Part shown: positions 1 to 6,093 of the stretch, piece after piece
Numbering within the stretch: the stretch's first letter is position 1
Layout: each line of letters starts with the position of its first letter
Assembly: GCA_002332795.1 (NCBI GenBank)
Contig: DDBP01000083.1
Coordinates: 1-12,866, forward strand
Reading direction: 5' to 3'
Length of the DNA: 12,866 nt
Origin: Anaerolineales bacterium UBA2029
GTDB taxonomy: Bacteria; Chloroflexota; Anaerolineae; Aggregatilineales; Aggregatilineaceae
Notes under the pieces: model-generated
What the model was told of the DNA's origin: nothing
Database searches by the model: none
What the model saw: only the letters and a program-made list of their open reading frames with translations
Made by a program: the position numbers and the translations under genes

Positions 1-1
1 C

Positions 2-235
2 GACAACGGGCCGGGCATCCCCGCCGAAGACCTGCCGCGCGTATTCGAGCGCTTCTTCCAGGTAGACCCGGCGCGGCGCGACGGCACGGGCCTGGGCCTG
101 GCCATTGTGCGTCACATCGTGCGGGCGCATGGCGGGCGCACCTGGGCCGAGAGCGTGCAAGGGCACGGCGCAACCTTCTACATCGCGCTCCCCCTGGCCG
201 ACACTGCCCTCAACGATACTGAAGTCCCCGACTGA
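2..235 (+). CDS. Sensor histidine kinase, C-terminal fragment (5' end outside the window)
   Basis: Only the last 77 codons are present, reading open from the left edge to a TGA at 233-235. The fragment is the ATP-binding half of a HATPase_c domain. It shows the G1 box DNGPGI at the very start, an F-box-like FERFFQVD, and the G2 box GTGLGLAIVRHIVRAHGG, followed by the usual last beta-strand (GATFYIALPL) and a 12-residue tail. These match the standard ending of PhoR/WalK-type two-component kinases, which autophosphorylate a histidine and pass the phosphate to a response regulator. The sensor part, the H-box and any partner regulator lie outside the window, so the stimulus cannot be told. The gene converges on the M23 peptidase gene with only 12 bp between the stops and no visible terminator between them. 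Confidence 0.93.
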   Translation, partial: DNGPGIPAEDLPRVFERFFQVDPARRDGTGLGLAIVRHIVRAHGGRTWAESVQGHGATFYIALPLADTALNDTEVPD

Positions 236-247
236 GCGCCCCGACGT

Positions 248-2725
248 TCACAACCAGGGCAGGGTTTCGCGCGGCATGGCCGCGCGCGCCGTCGCAGGCA
301 CTTCTGCTACCAGCGCCGACCGCCCCAGCGCCCCTTCCCATCCCACCAGGCCATACCCTTTGGCATAGTAGTAACGCTCGAACGGTGTCGCTTGGGGTTT
401 TCCCCCGTCGTCCTCATAGGCGGCCAGCACGGCTACGTCGGGCACGGTGATGCCGCTGGACAGGGTGAACGAGCGATGCACCGCCTCCAGAGCGATCCAG
501 GTGATGTGCACGAACTTTTTGCCGGGGATTTCGGCTCCGTCACTCTTGCGGCGAAAGATCACCAACGGTGTACGCTGGAACGGCACGCCAACCGTCATGC
601 GGCGCGGCAACCAGGGGCTGCCATAGCGCCCGTTTTCGGTCAGGGTGTACACCTCCCCTCCGCCCGCCGACGTGTCCGTGCCGCGATAGATGAAGTGCTC
701 GTCCGCCCACAGTTCTTCCCATTCGCCGTGCTTGACGTGATAGAAACGGTCGCCTTGCACCTGTGTCTGTACGCGCTGCCGTCCTCCCCCGCCCCAGTCG
801 AAAGCCAGCTCGTAGGTACGCCCGTCCCCGCGCAGGAACTCGAGCATATCGTAGGTCTGTTGGGGGTCTATCACCTCGATCAGCGCGAACTGATCGTAAT
901 CGAAGAAGCGCCCCTGCGGATCGCGCCCTTTCCAGGTGCTCTTGTGCAGGCCGGGCATGCGCGGTGCCGTCAGCAGCAGCGACACCTCCACCGTCTCGCC
1001 TGGCTGCGCCGGCGGCAGGGGTACGGCATCCGGCCCGTCCATCTTGTCGTCACCAAAGTGAGCCAGGGTGTAGCCCGCTCCCCAGGCGACCGTGCCAGTG
1101 TTGCGCACCCGCCACGTCTTGACAAACGCTTCACCTGGCTGCACGGTCGTGCCGTCCGGAATGGTGACATCGGCCACGTAGCTGAGTTCGTTGAACTGAG
1201 CGGATGGCTCAGCCGGGCTGGGCACCTGGATCAGGGCGTACAGATCGAACTCGAAGAACTCGCCGCGCGGATTACGCGGCTTCCACGTGCTGCGGTGCAG
1301 GCCCGGCGTCTGCGGCGCGGTGAGCGTCACCGAGACCTCGACCACGTCGCCGGGCTGAGCGGGCGGCAGGGGCACGCTGGACGGGCCGCCCATCCGGTCG
1401 TCGCCAAAGAAAGCCAGCTCATAGCCCGCGCCCCAGGCCGTCTCGCCTGAATTGCGCACCCGCCACGTCTTGACAAACGTCCGCCCGGCTTCCATCACAC
1501 TTTCGTCTGGCACGGTCACGTCGGCCACGAAGCGCAACTCGTCCAGAGGGACCACGGGGGAGACAACGCGCGGCACCTGGATTTCGGCATATTGTTCGTG
1601 ATCGAAGATTTTGCCCGCTGCGTTGGCCAGCTTCCACGTGCTGCGGTGACGCCCCGGCTGAGCGGGCGCGCGCAGCGTCACCGATAGTTCCACCACTTCG
1701 CCGGGCCTCACCGCCCGCGGCAGAGGCACACTGTCCGGCGCGCCCATCTGATCGCCGGAGACGAAGCGCAGACTGTAGCCCGTCGTCCAGGTCGTGTTGC
1801 CAGTGTTGCGCACGCGCCAGGTCTTGACAAACGTTTCACCCGGCGGCACCACCAGCCCGTCGGGGATAGTCACGTCGGCCACGAAAGACGCCTCGTCGCG
1901 CGCGACGACTGGCTTCACCACAATGCTGGTGAATAGCGGGTTGGGGAAAAGTCGCCCGTCCGGCCCGCGGAACTGCCACACGCTGCGATGAGCGCCCGGC
2001 TGCCCTGGCGCGGTCAGACGCACGCTCAGGTCTACCACCTGCCCCGGCTGCACCGGCACAATGGGCAGAGCGACTTCGTCTGGTCCCTCCATGCGCTCGT
2101 CCCCCGCAAAGACCAGCTTTGTGCGCGCATCCCAGGTCGTGGTGCCCGTGTTGCGCACGCGCCAGGTCTTGATCAGCCGCTGCCCTGGCTCGACCTTCAT
2201 GCCATCGGGCACGGTCACATCTACCACAAAGGAGGCTTCGCTGAACTCCGGCACCGGCCCCAGCCGGAAGAATGGCTCCGGATCAACGACATCGTCCACC
2301 GTGTATCCCTGCAGACCATGCCCGATGTGCTGCAGAGTCAGGTGCAGATGTATGCCCGACGAGAAGCCGGTCGTGCCTGCCACGCCGATCTTCTGCCCGG
2401 CCCGCACGAACTGCCCCTGCCGCACGCTGACAGTGGACATGTGCCCGTACCAGGTCACATACGTCTGATCGCCCCAGGCATGCACGATGCGCACGTAATG
2501 CCCGTAGCCCTGGCCGGTGAACGCCACCCGATCCACGATGCCGCGTTGGGCGGCCAGTACGGCCACGGGCTGCCCCTGCGGATCAATGGCCATCAGGTCA
2601 ACCCCTTCGTGCAACTGTTTTTTGTCCGGCGCGAAGGCGTACTGACGCGGCGCATTGAAGCGGTCGGTGATGACCAGGCTGCGCGCCACAGGATTGACCA
2701 GGAAGAAAGGCGGTAGAGTGGACAT
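248..2725 (-). CDS. M23 (LytM-like) peptidase with four NBR1-type FW (Ig-like) domains
   Basis: An 825-residue protein. The ATG at 2725 is chosen because AAGGAG (2733-2738) lies 7 nt upstream; an in-frame ATG at 2821 would put the likely promoter inside the gene. Domains in order: M23 metallopeptidase, residues about 20-150, with intact zinc ligands in HEGVD (His39, Asp43) and HLHL (His126, His128). M23 enzymes cut peptidoglycan peptide cross-links. Next come four tandem repeats of about 107 residues (about 164-272, 278-384, 396-501, 513-618), each with DVT(I/V)PD, KTWRVRN(T/S)G, a Trp five or six residues later, and TAP...G.H.S.W. This is the pattern of the NBR1-type FW domain (Pfam N_BRCA1_IG). 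Last is a Trp/Tyr-rich domain (about 620-825) ending near YYYAKGYGLVGWEG, which I cannot assign. Oddly, no signal peptide is visible although M23 enzymes normally act outside the membrane. It is the last gene of the leftward group and probably has its own promoter. Confidence 0.9.
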   Translation of the reverse strand: MSTLPPFFLVNPVARSLVITDRFNAPRQYAFAPDKKQLHEGVDLMAIDPQGQPVAVLAAQRGIVDRVAFTGQGYGHYVRIVHAWGDQTYVTWYGHMSTVSVRQGQFVRAGQKIGVAGTTGFSSGIHLHLTLQHIGHGLQGYTVDDVVDPEPFFRLGPVPEFSEASFVVDVTVPDGMKVEPGQRLIKTWRVRNTGTTTWDARTKLVFAGDERMEGPDEVALPIVPVQPGQVVDLSVRLTAPGQPGAHRSVWQFRGPDGRLFPNPLFTSIVVKPVVARDEASFVADVTIPDGLVVPPGETFVKTWRVRNTGNTTWTTGYSLRFVSGDQMGAPDSVPLPRAVRPGEVVELSVTLRAPAQPGRHRSTWKLANAAGKIFDHEQYAEIQVPRVVSPVVPLDELRFVADVTVPDESVMEAGRTFVKTWRVRNSGETAWGAGYELAFFGDDRMGGPSSVPLPPAQPGDVVEVSVTLTAPQTPGLHRSTWKPRNPRGEFFEFDLYALIQVPSPAEPSAQFNELSYVADVTIPDGTTVQPGEAFVKTWRVRNTGTVAWGAGYTLAHFGDDKMDGPDAVPLPPAQPGETVEVSLLLTAPRMPGLHKSTWKGRDPQGRFFDYDQFALIEVIDPQQTYDMLEFLRGDGRTYELAFDWGGGGRQRVQTQVQGDRFYHVKHGEWEELWADEHFIYRGTDTSAGGGEVYTLTENGRYGSPWLPRRMTVGVPFQRTPLVIFRRKSDGAEIPGKKFVHITWIALEAVHRSFTLSSGITVPDVAVLAAYEDDGGKPQATPFERYYYAKGYGLVGWEGALGRSALVAEVPATARAAMPRETLPWL
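872..2236 (-). repeat. Four tandem FW-domain coding repeats inside the M23 peptidase gene
   Basis: The four units lie at about 1910-2236, 1574-1894, 1223-1540 and 872-1189 in order of translation, so each is about 320 bp, joined by linkers of 5 to 11 residues. The core KTWRVRN is identical in all four, and units 3 and 4 also share FGDD(R/K)M and SVPLPPAQPG or AVPLPPAQPG, so they look like the most recent duplicates. Unit 1 is the most divergent (LIKTW instead of FVKTW; VWQF instead of STWK). Each unit keeps three of the four tryptophans that name the family. At the fourth position, near the end of the unit, Phe or Tyr is found instead (LFTSIVV, QYAEIQV, LYALIQV, QFALIEV). In related proteins these are beta-sandwich domains thought to bind partners or act as spacers. 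Confidence 0.85.
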
Positions 2726-2732
2726 GGCACGG

Positions 2733-2738
2733 CTCCTT
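2733..2738 (-). promoter_or_regulatory. Shine-Dalgarno site deciding the start of the M23 peptidase
   Basis: AAGGAG on the minus strand, 7 nt before the ATG at 2725. It supports this start over the upstream in-frame ATG at 2821, which would add 32 residues that look unlike a protein start or signal peptide. Confidence 0.75.
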
Positions 2739-2784
2739 GGAAAGACGCCACAAAGCCAGGGGATTCCTGACTCTCTTATGTTAG

Positions 2785-2813
2785 ATACTAGTTGCAGTCT
2801 TTCAGGAAAGCAA
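2785..2813 (-). promoter_or_regulatory. Candidate sigma-70-type promoter for the M23 peptidase gene
   Basis: On the minus strand TTGCTT (2808-2813) and TAGTAT (2785-2790) are separated by exactly 17 nt; each matches 4 of 6 consensus bases. It sits in a locally AT-richer stretch between the icd terminator-like hairpin and the M23 start, and would give a leader of roughly 50 nt. It was found by eye only, and hexamers this weak occur by chance. Confidence 0.35.
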
Positions 2814-2841
2814 GAGGACACCTGGCCTATCGCCCAGGAAA

Positions 2842-2870
2842 CGACGGGAGAGGGACGCCCTCTCCCGTCG
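2842..2870 (-). terminator. icd: Perfect 13 bp hairpin after icd, terminator-like
   Basis: The arms 2842-2854 (CGACGGGAGAGGG) and 2858-2870 (CCCTCTCCCGTCG) are perfectly complementary around a 3-nt loop. Reading leftward from icd, whose stop is at 2885-2887, the stem is followed by only three T residues, so it is either a weak intrinsic terminator or an mRNA 3'-end stabiliser. Two smaller 5 bp stems flank it (2821-2825 with 2834-2838, and 2871-2875 with 2881-2885), giving three hairpins in a row. Confidence 0.55.
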
Positions 2871-2884
2871 GACTGTCGGGCAGT

Positions 2885-4135
2885 CTATTGAGCCATGTTG
2901 CGGATCACTGCGGAGGCAAATTCGCTGGTGCGGACTTCCGTCGCGCCGTCCATCAGCCGCGCGAAGTCATAGGTGACGATCTTCTGCTGAATGGTGCGCT
3001 CGTAGGCGCGGGTGATCAGGCTGGCTGCCTCCCACCATCCCAGGAATTCCAGCATCATCACCCCGCTGAACAGCAGCGAGCCAGGGTTCACCTTGTCTTG
3101 ATCGGCGTATTTGGGGGCCGTGCCGTGCGTCGCCTCGAAGAGCATCACCTCGTCACCGATGTTCGCGCCAGGGGCAATGCCCACCCCGCCCACCTGCGCG
3201 GCCAGTGCGTCCGACAGATAGTCACCGTTCAGATTCGGCGCGATGATGAGGTCGAATTCCGCGGGACGCAACAGCACATGCTGGAAGATGATATCCGCGA
3301 TACGGTCTTTGATGACAATCTTGCCCTCCGGCTGCTGCCCATTGTGCTGTTCCCACAGTTCATCTTCGGTCAGGGTGCAGTCGCCGAACTCCTCGCGGGC
3401 CACCTCGTAGCACCAGTTGCGGAACGCGCCCTCGGTGTACTTCATGATGTTGCCTTTGTGCATGATGGTGATGCTCTTGCGCCCGCGTTCGAGGGCGTAG
3501 CGCAGGGCAAAGCGCATCAACCGCTTGGTAGCATAAGCGCTGATCGGCTTCACCCCCAACCCGCTGCCCTCGAAGAAGGAAACGCCCATCTGCTGGCGCA
3601 GGAACTGCGCGAGCTTTTCGTTTTCCGGTGTGCCCGCCTGATATTCGATGCCGGCGTATACGTCTTCCGTGTTCTCGCGAAAGATCACCATGTCCACCAG
3701 TTCGGGCTGACGCATGGGACTGGGCACGCCCTGGTAGTAGCGCACCGGACGCACGCAGGCGTACAGGTCGAGCACCTGACGCAACGTGACGTTCAGGCTG
3801 CGAAAGCCTCCCCCTACGGGTGTCGTCAGCGGGCCTTTGATCCCCACGCGGAACTCGCGCAGCGCGTCAAAGGTCTCGGCGGGCATGTAGTCCCCCTCGT
3901 ACAGGCGCGCCGCCTTCTCGCCCGCGTAAATCTCCATCCAGGCGATCTGCCGTTTCCCGCCATAGGCCTGAGCGACCGCGGCATCCCAGATGCGTCGCGA
4001 AGCGGTCATGATGTCGCGCCCGATGCCATCTCCCTCAATGAAAGCGATGATGGGGTGATCGGGAACGTGCAGTTGCCCGTCCTGGTGCGTGATCTTCTCC
4101 CCTTCTGCGGGAACCACGATATGCTGGTAAGCCAT
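2885..4135 (-). CDS. icd: Isocitrate dehydrogenase, NADP-dependent
   Basis: A 416-residue protein, the same length as E. coli Icd. It oxidises isocitrate to 2-oxoglutarate and CO2, making NADPH, in the cytosolic TCA cycle. Recognisable stretches include IEGDGIGRDI, GGGFRSLNVTLRQ with Ser113 at the E. coli position for substrate binding and AceK phosphorylation, FRENTEDVYAGIE with Tyr160, HKGNIMKYTEG, NLNGDYLSDA with metal-binding Asp305 and Asp309, and HGTAPKYA. Lys342-Tyr343 together with Tyr389 and Arg393 correspond to the residues that bind the 2'-phosphate of NADP in the E. coli enzyme, so NADP rather than NAD use is predicted. The ATG at 4135 is chosen because AAGGAGT lies 9 nt upstream and the length then matches the family; the in-frame ATG at 4162 would place that site inside the gene. 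It follows two thiol-redox genes on the same strand and is followed by a strong hairpin. Whether AceK exists in this genome cannot be seen here. Confidence 0.97.
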   Translation of the reverse strand: MAYQHIVVPAEGEKITHQDGQLHVPDHPIIAFIEGDGIGRDIMTASRRIWDAAVAQAYGGKRQIAWMEIYAGEKAARLYEGDYMPAETFDALREFRVGIKGPLTTPVGGGFRSLNVTLRQVLDLYACVRPVRYYQGVPSPMRQPELVDMVIFRENTEDVYAGIEYQAGTPENEKLAQFLRQQMGVSFFEGSGLGVKPISAYATKRLMRFALRYALERGRKSITIMHKGNIMKYTEGAFRNWCYEVAREEFGDCTLTEDELWEQHNGQQPEGKIVIKDRIADIIFQHVLLRPAEFDLIIAPNLNGDYLSDALAAQVGGVGIAPGANIGDEVMLFEATHGTAPKYADQDKVNPGSLLFSGVMMLEFLGWWEAASLITRAYERTIQQKIVTYDFARLMDGATEVRTSEFASAVIRNMAQ

Positions 4136-4144
4136 GCGCCACTT

Positions 4145-4151
4145 ACTCCTT
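4145..4151 (-). promoter_or_regulatory. icd: Shine-Dalgarno site of icd
   Basis: AAGGAGT on the minus strand, 9 nt before the ATG at 4135. It fixes the start at MAYQ and argues against the longer in-frame reading from 4162 or 4180. Confidence 0.7.
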
Positions 4152-4180
4152 GTGCGATGCATCACGTTCGCAATATACAC

Positions 4181-4204
4181 ACCGCGGGCCGAAGTGCCCG
4201 CGGT
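4181..4204 (-). other. Stem-loop between the thioredoxin-like gene and icd
   Basis: The 9 bp arms ACCGCGGGC (4181-4189) and GCCCGCGGT (4196-4204) pair perfectly around a 6-nt loop. No T-run follows on the minus strand (the next bases read GTGTATATTG), so it is a poor intrinsic terminator. It could attenuate read-through into icd, stabilise the 3' end of the upstream message, or be an operator-like dyad near the start of icd. The sequence alone does not decide. Confidence 0.5.
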
Positions 4205-4228
4205 CGTCGCCCCCCTACAATGTGCTCG

Positions 4229-4759
4229 CTATTTCCATTTGACCGTGCAGCCCACAGCGTCGGTCACCGCGCGCTCAGGGTCGCGCCCCGCCAGAACCGC
4301 GTCCAGTGCGTCGCGCAGGTAGGAGAATTCGACGGCATCGGGATCGCTGTAGTTGTCGTCAATGGCGCCGCGATAACGCAGCGTGCCACTGGCATCCAGC
4401 AGAAAAGCGTGCGGGGTATGCGTGGCCCCATAGGCGCGCGCCACCTCCTGCGACTCGTCGCGCAGATACAGGAAGTTGAATCCACGTTCGGCAGCGCGTT
4501 TCTTCATGGACTCGAAGTCGTCTTCAGGGTACTTGACCGCGTCGTTGGGGTTGATCGCCACCAGCACCACGCCACGATCGGCATAGTCGCGCTGAATGGC
4601 GATCATGCGATCTTCCCAGGCGCGCACATACGGGCAATGATTGCAACTGAAGATCACCACCACGGCTTGGTGCCGCGCCAGCAGGTCGGCGAGCGAATGC
4701 TCCGCGCCGTCCACGCCGGGCAGGGTGAAATCCGGGGCCTTCTGTCCGATCTCAAGCAT
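4229..4759 (-). CDS. Thioredoxin-family protein (AhpC/TSA-like fold, CxxC)
   Basis: A 176-residue cytosolic protein with no signal peptide. It opens with the peroxiredoxin/TlpA-type N-terminus GQKAPDFTLPGVDG, followed by the active site FSCNHCPYV (Cys39 and Cys42), where a peroxiredoxin would usually have a single peroxidatic Cys. The cis-proline motif is HTPHAFLLD (Pro116). The ending VGCTVKWK, with a third cysteine (Cys171), is typical of a widespread bacterial family annotated simply as thioredoxin family protein. The role is thiol-disulfide exchange or peroxide reduction; the substrate is unknown. The start is certain: AGGAGGT (4768-4774) lies 8 nt before the ATG. It follows the small thioredoxin-like gene by 27 bp, so the two are probably co-transcribed. 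Confidence 0.88.
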   Translation of the reverse strand: MLEIGQKAPDFTLPGVDGAEHSLADLLARHQAVVVIFSCNHCPYVRAWEDRMIAIQRDYADRGVVLVAINPNDAVKYPEDDFESMKKRAAERGFNFLYLRDESQEVARAYGATHTPHAFLLDASGTLRYRGAIDDNYSDPDAVEFSYLRDALDAVLAGRDPERAVTDAVGCTVKWK

Positions 4760-4767
4760 CAGTATCT

Positions 4768-4774
4768 ACCTCCT
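4768..4774 (-). promoter_or_regulatory. Strong Shine-Dalgarno site of the CxxC thioredoxin-like gene
   Basis: AGGAGGT on the minus strand, 8 nt before the ATG at 4759. It lies in the 27 bp gap after the preceding gene, which fits co-transcription with independent re-initiation of translation. Confidence 0.75.
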
Positions 4775-4786
4775 GTTGCACACCAA

Positions 4787-5107
4787 TCAGGCTTCCTTGA
4801 GGGCAGCTTCCAGGGCACGGCGGATCATCGTCTCCGACGGCACCGGTGAAGGGCGGCCATTTTCCAGATGATAGAGCCGGCAGGTCAGACGTGATGGCAT
4901 CCCTGCCCCCGCCGGATCAATGTCGCGCCCCTCGACCAGGATAGTTGGCGAGCCAGGGAACTTCCAGCGCTCGGCTTCTTCGTCGGTCTTGATCTCGATC
5001 CGCTCGATCTCCGCCTGGATGCCCAGGTCCGTCAGGGCGCGCTGCAGGCGTTGCCACGCTTCTGGATGTGAGGGGCATTCGGCCCAATACAGAAAGTGAA
5101 TGCGCAA
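4787..5107 (-). CDS. Small thioredoxin-fold protein with CPSH site, TTG start
   Basis: A 106-residue protein starting at a TTG (5105-5107), supported by GGGGAGG 8 nt upstream. The open frame continues upstream to 5452, but that part runs through the intergenic region and the opposite-strand gene and has no homology-like character. The protein begins RIHFLYWAECPSH, a beta-strand followed by an active-site-like loop with one cysteine (Cys11) in a CxxH pattern. It then has FPGSPTI (cis-Pro54-like), RDIDP, and a second cysteine at LTCRLYH (Cys76). This is the thioredoxin/glutaredoxin layout with the resolving cysteine of CxxC replaced by His. I infer a redox or thiol-binding role, perhaps for a metal or organomercurial; the specific function is not recognised. 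It is first in the leftward operon with the CxxC protein. Confidence 0.8.
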   Translation of the reverse strand: MRIHFLYWAECPSHPEAWQRLQRALTDLGIQAEIERIEIKTDEEAERWKFPGSPTILVEGRDIDPAGAGMPSRLTCRLYHLENGRPSPVPSETMIRRALEAALKEA

Positions 5108-5115
5108 TGCGTCAA

Positions 5116-5122
5116 CCTCCCC
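5116..5122 (-). promoter_or_regulatory. Shine-Dalgarno site defining the TTG start of the small thioredoxin-fold gene
   Basis: GGGGAGG on the minus strand lies 8 nt before TTG at 5105-5107. No in-frame ATG or GTG exists near the conserved RIHFLYW beginning, so this site decides the start. Confidence 0.7.
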
Positions 5123-5169
5123 TCGTTTTGATGCACCGTTGACGGCGGCGGATACGCCGCGCCCTGGTA

Positions 5170-5199
5170 AATATAGCGTGTTCACGGCGCTGCGCCCAA
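5170..5199 (-). promoter_or_regulatory. Candidate promoter for the leftward redox genes
   Basis: On the minus strand TTGGGC (5194-5199) and TATATT (5170-5175) are 18 nt apart. The -10 box matches 5 of 6 bases and the -35 box only 3 of 6. Its leader would contain a 6 bp stem (5145-5150 with 5155-5160, loop GATA). Confidence 0.35.
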
Positions 5200-5233
5200 C
5201 CTGAAAGAAACCGGTCGTTCGCCCTTCCGAATT

Positions 5234-5262
5234 TTGGAACAAAAAACGATCCGAACTATACT
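5234..5262 (+). promoter_or_regulatory. Sigma-70-type promoter for the protease-kinase operon
   Basis: TTGGAA (5234-5239) and TATACT (5257-5262) are separated by exactly 17 nt, in an AT-rich patch (AAAAAACGAT) of otherwise GC-rich DNA. Matches to consensus are 4 of 6 and 5 of 6. Transcription would begin near 5269, about 40 nt before the GTG start of the protease gene. It lies back-to-back with the leftward candidate promoter, so one regulator could control both directions. Confidence 0.6.
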
Positions 5263-5308
5263 TGAGCGGATGTTTGGGCCGGAATAGAGTTTTGCCAGTC
5301 CTGATGCT

Positions 5309-6088
5309 GTGAATACAGCGCTGATTTTCTACCTGATACTCTTCGGCGGTCTGGCTACCATGCTGCTCGACGGTTGGGGCTGGGTGGCCTGGGGCGTCTA
5401 TCTGTTCGTCATGCCCGTCGGTGCCCTGGCCGTGCGCCGGGCAACTTTGCATTCATGGCCCGCCGTACTCCGACCGGTCACACGCCAACCCCTGGGGCGC
5501 GCGGTGCTCGCGGCAGTGCTGGCCGCTGCACTGGTACTGGTGCTCTTTGCCTTGTTGAGCCTCACAGGCTGGGTCGAAGCGGAAGGGCACGGCGTGAATC
5601 TCCGCACCCTGTTCACAGGCGTGCTGGGGCCACAACTGCTGGTCGCCTGCTGGGAAGAACTGACCTTTCGCGGCGCGCTTCAGCCCATCACCATCCGTCA
5701 TCTGGGCCAGAAAGCCGGCCTGATGGTAGCCTCGGCCCTGTTTGGGCTGTTTCATCTGCCCAACATCCTCCATCACGAAGTGCCCGCCGCGCTCATCCCG
5801 CAGACAGTCGCCGCGCTGATCTTGATGGGAGCTATCTTCGGTTTGGCCGCGTTGCGCGATGGGGGGTACCTGGCTTTGCCCATTGCCTTGCATTTCGGCT
5901 GGAACGGCGCCTGTTTCGGCCTGGAAGAAGTCTTCTCGTATCGGTTCGTCGGTCCGCCATGGCTGACCGGCACAGCAGCCTGGTTTCCGGAATCTGGGCT
6001 GTTGGGCGCGGCAACGTTGATGGTGCTCGCAGGCATCAGCCGGTGGTTGACCGGGCCGCGCGTGCAGTCCGCTCAGGCTGAGGTGTAG
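5309..6088 (+). CDS. CPBP-family intramembrane metalloprotease (CAAX/Abi type)
   Basis: A 259-residue polytopic membrane protein, predicted by eye to have about seven or eight hydrophobic segments (roughly 3-20, 23-43, 66-87, 102-115, 136-150, 160-181, 186-205, 230-247). It carries the three CPBP motifs: EELTFRG (Glu116, Glu117, Arg121), FGLFH (Phe145, His149) and HFGWN (His195, Asn199), so the catalytic site looks complete. Known members include Rce1 (CAAX processing) and bacterial proteins linked to bacteriocin self-immunity and membrane-protein processing; the substrate here is unknown. The GTG start at 5309 is the only possible start before the first hydrophobic segment, because an in-frame stop lies just upstream, but no good ribosome-binding site precedes it. 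The next in-frame ATG (codon 18) would cut into that segment. The gene ends 5 bp before the histidine kinase. Confidence 0.9.
   Translation: MNTALIFYLILFGGLATMLLDGWGWVAWGVYLFVMPVGALAVRRATLHSWPAVLRPVTRQPLGRAVLAAVLAAALVLVLFALLSLTGWVEAEGHGVNLRTLFTGVLGPQLLVACWEELTFRGALQPITIRHLGQKAGLMVASALFGLFHLPNILHHEVPAALIPQTVAALILMGAIFGLAALRDGGYLALPIALHFGWNGACFGLEEVFSYRFVGPPWLTGTAAWFPESGLLGAATLMVLAGISRWLTGPRVQSAQAEV
6080..6085 (+). promoter_or_regulatory. Ribosome-binding site of the kinase inside the protease 3' end
   Basis: GAGGTG lies in the last codons of the protease gene, 8 nt before the kinase ATG at 6094. The arrangement suggests translational coupling of the two proteins. Confidence 0.65.
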
Positions 6089-6093
6089 ATCGC

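Noticed and set aside
392..1450. Plus-strand open frame opposite the FW repeats (and a similar one at 1988-2716)
   Set aside because: It mirrors the repeat structure of the minus-strand gene, has no good start signal and shows no recognisable domain.
2792..4849. Long plus-strand open frame (about 685 codons) opposite icd and the thioredoxin-like gene
   Set aside because: It is a shadow created by the codon bias of the GC-rich genes on the other strand. icd and the CxxC protein are unmistakable there, and the frame shows His/Arg/Ala-rich, non-domain-like sequence.
5108..5452. N-terminal extension of the small thioredoxin-fold protein up to 5452
   Set aside because: It would cross the divergent promoters and overlap the protease gene head-on; the TTG at 5107 has a strong ribosome-binding site exactly before the conserved fold.
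5374..6081. Second plus-strand frame overlapping the CPBP protease
   Set aside because: It is Arg/Pro/Gly-rich, out of frame, and lacks membrane segments; all CPBP motifs are in the other frame.
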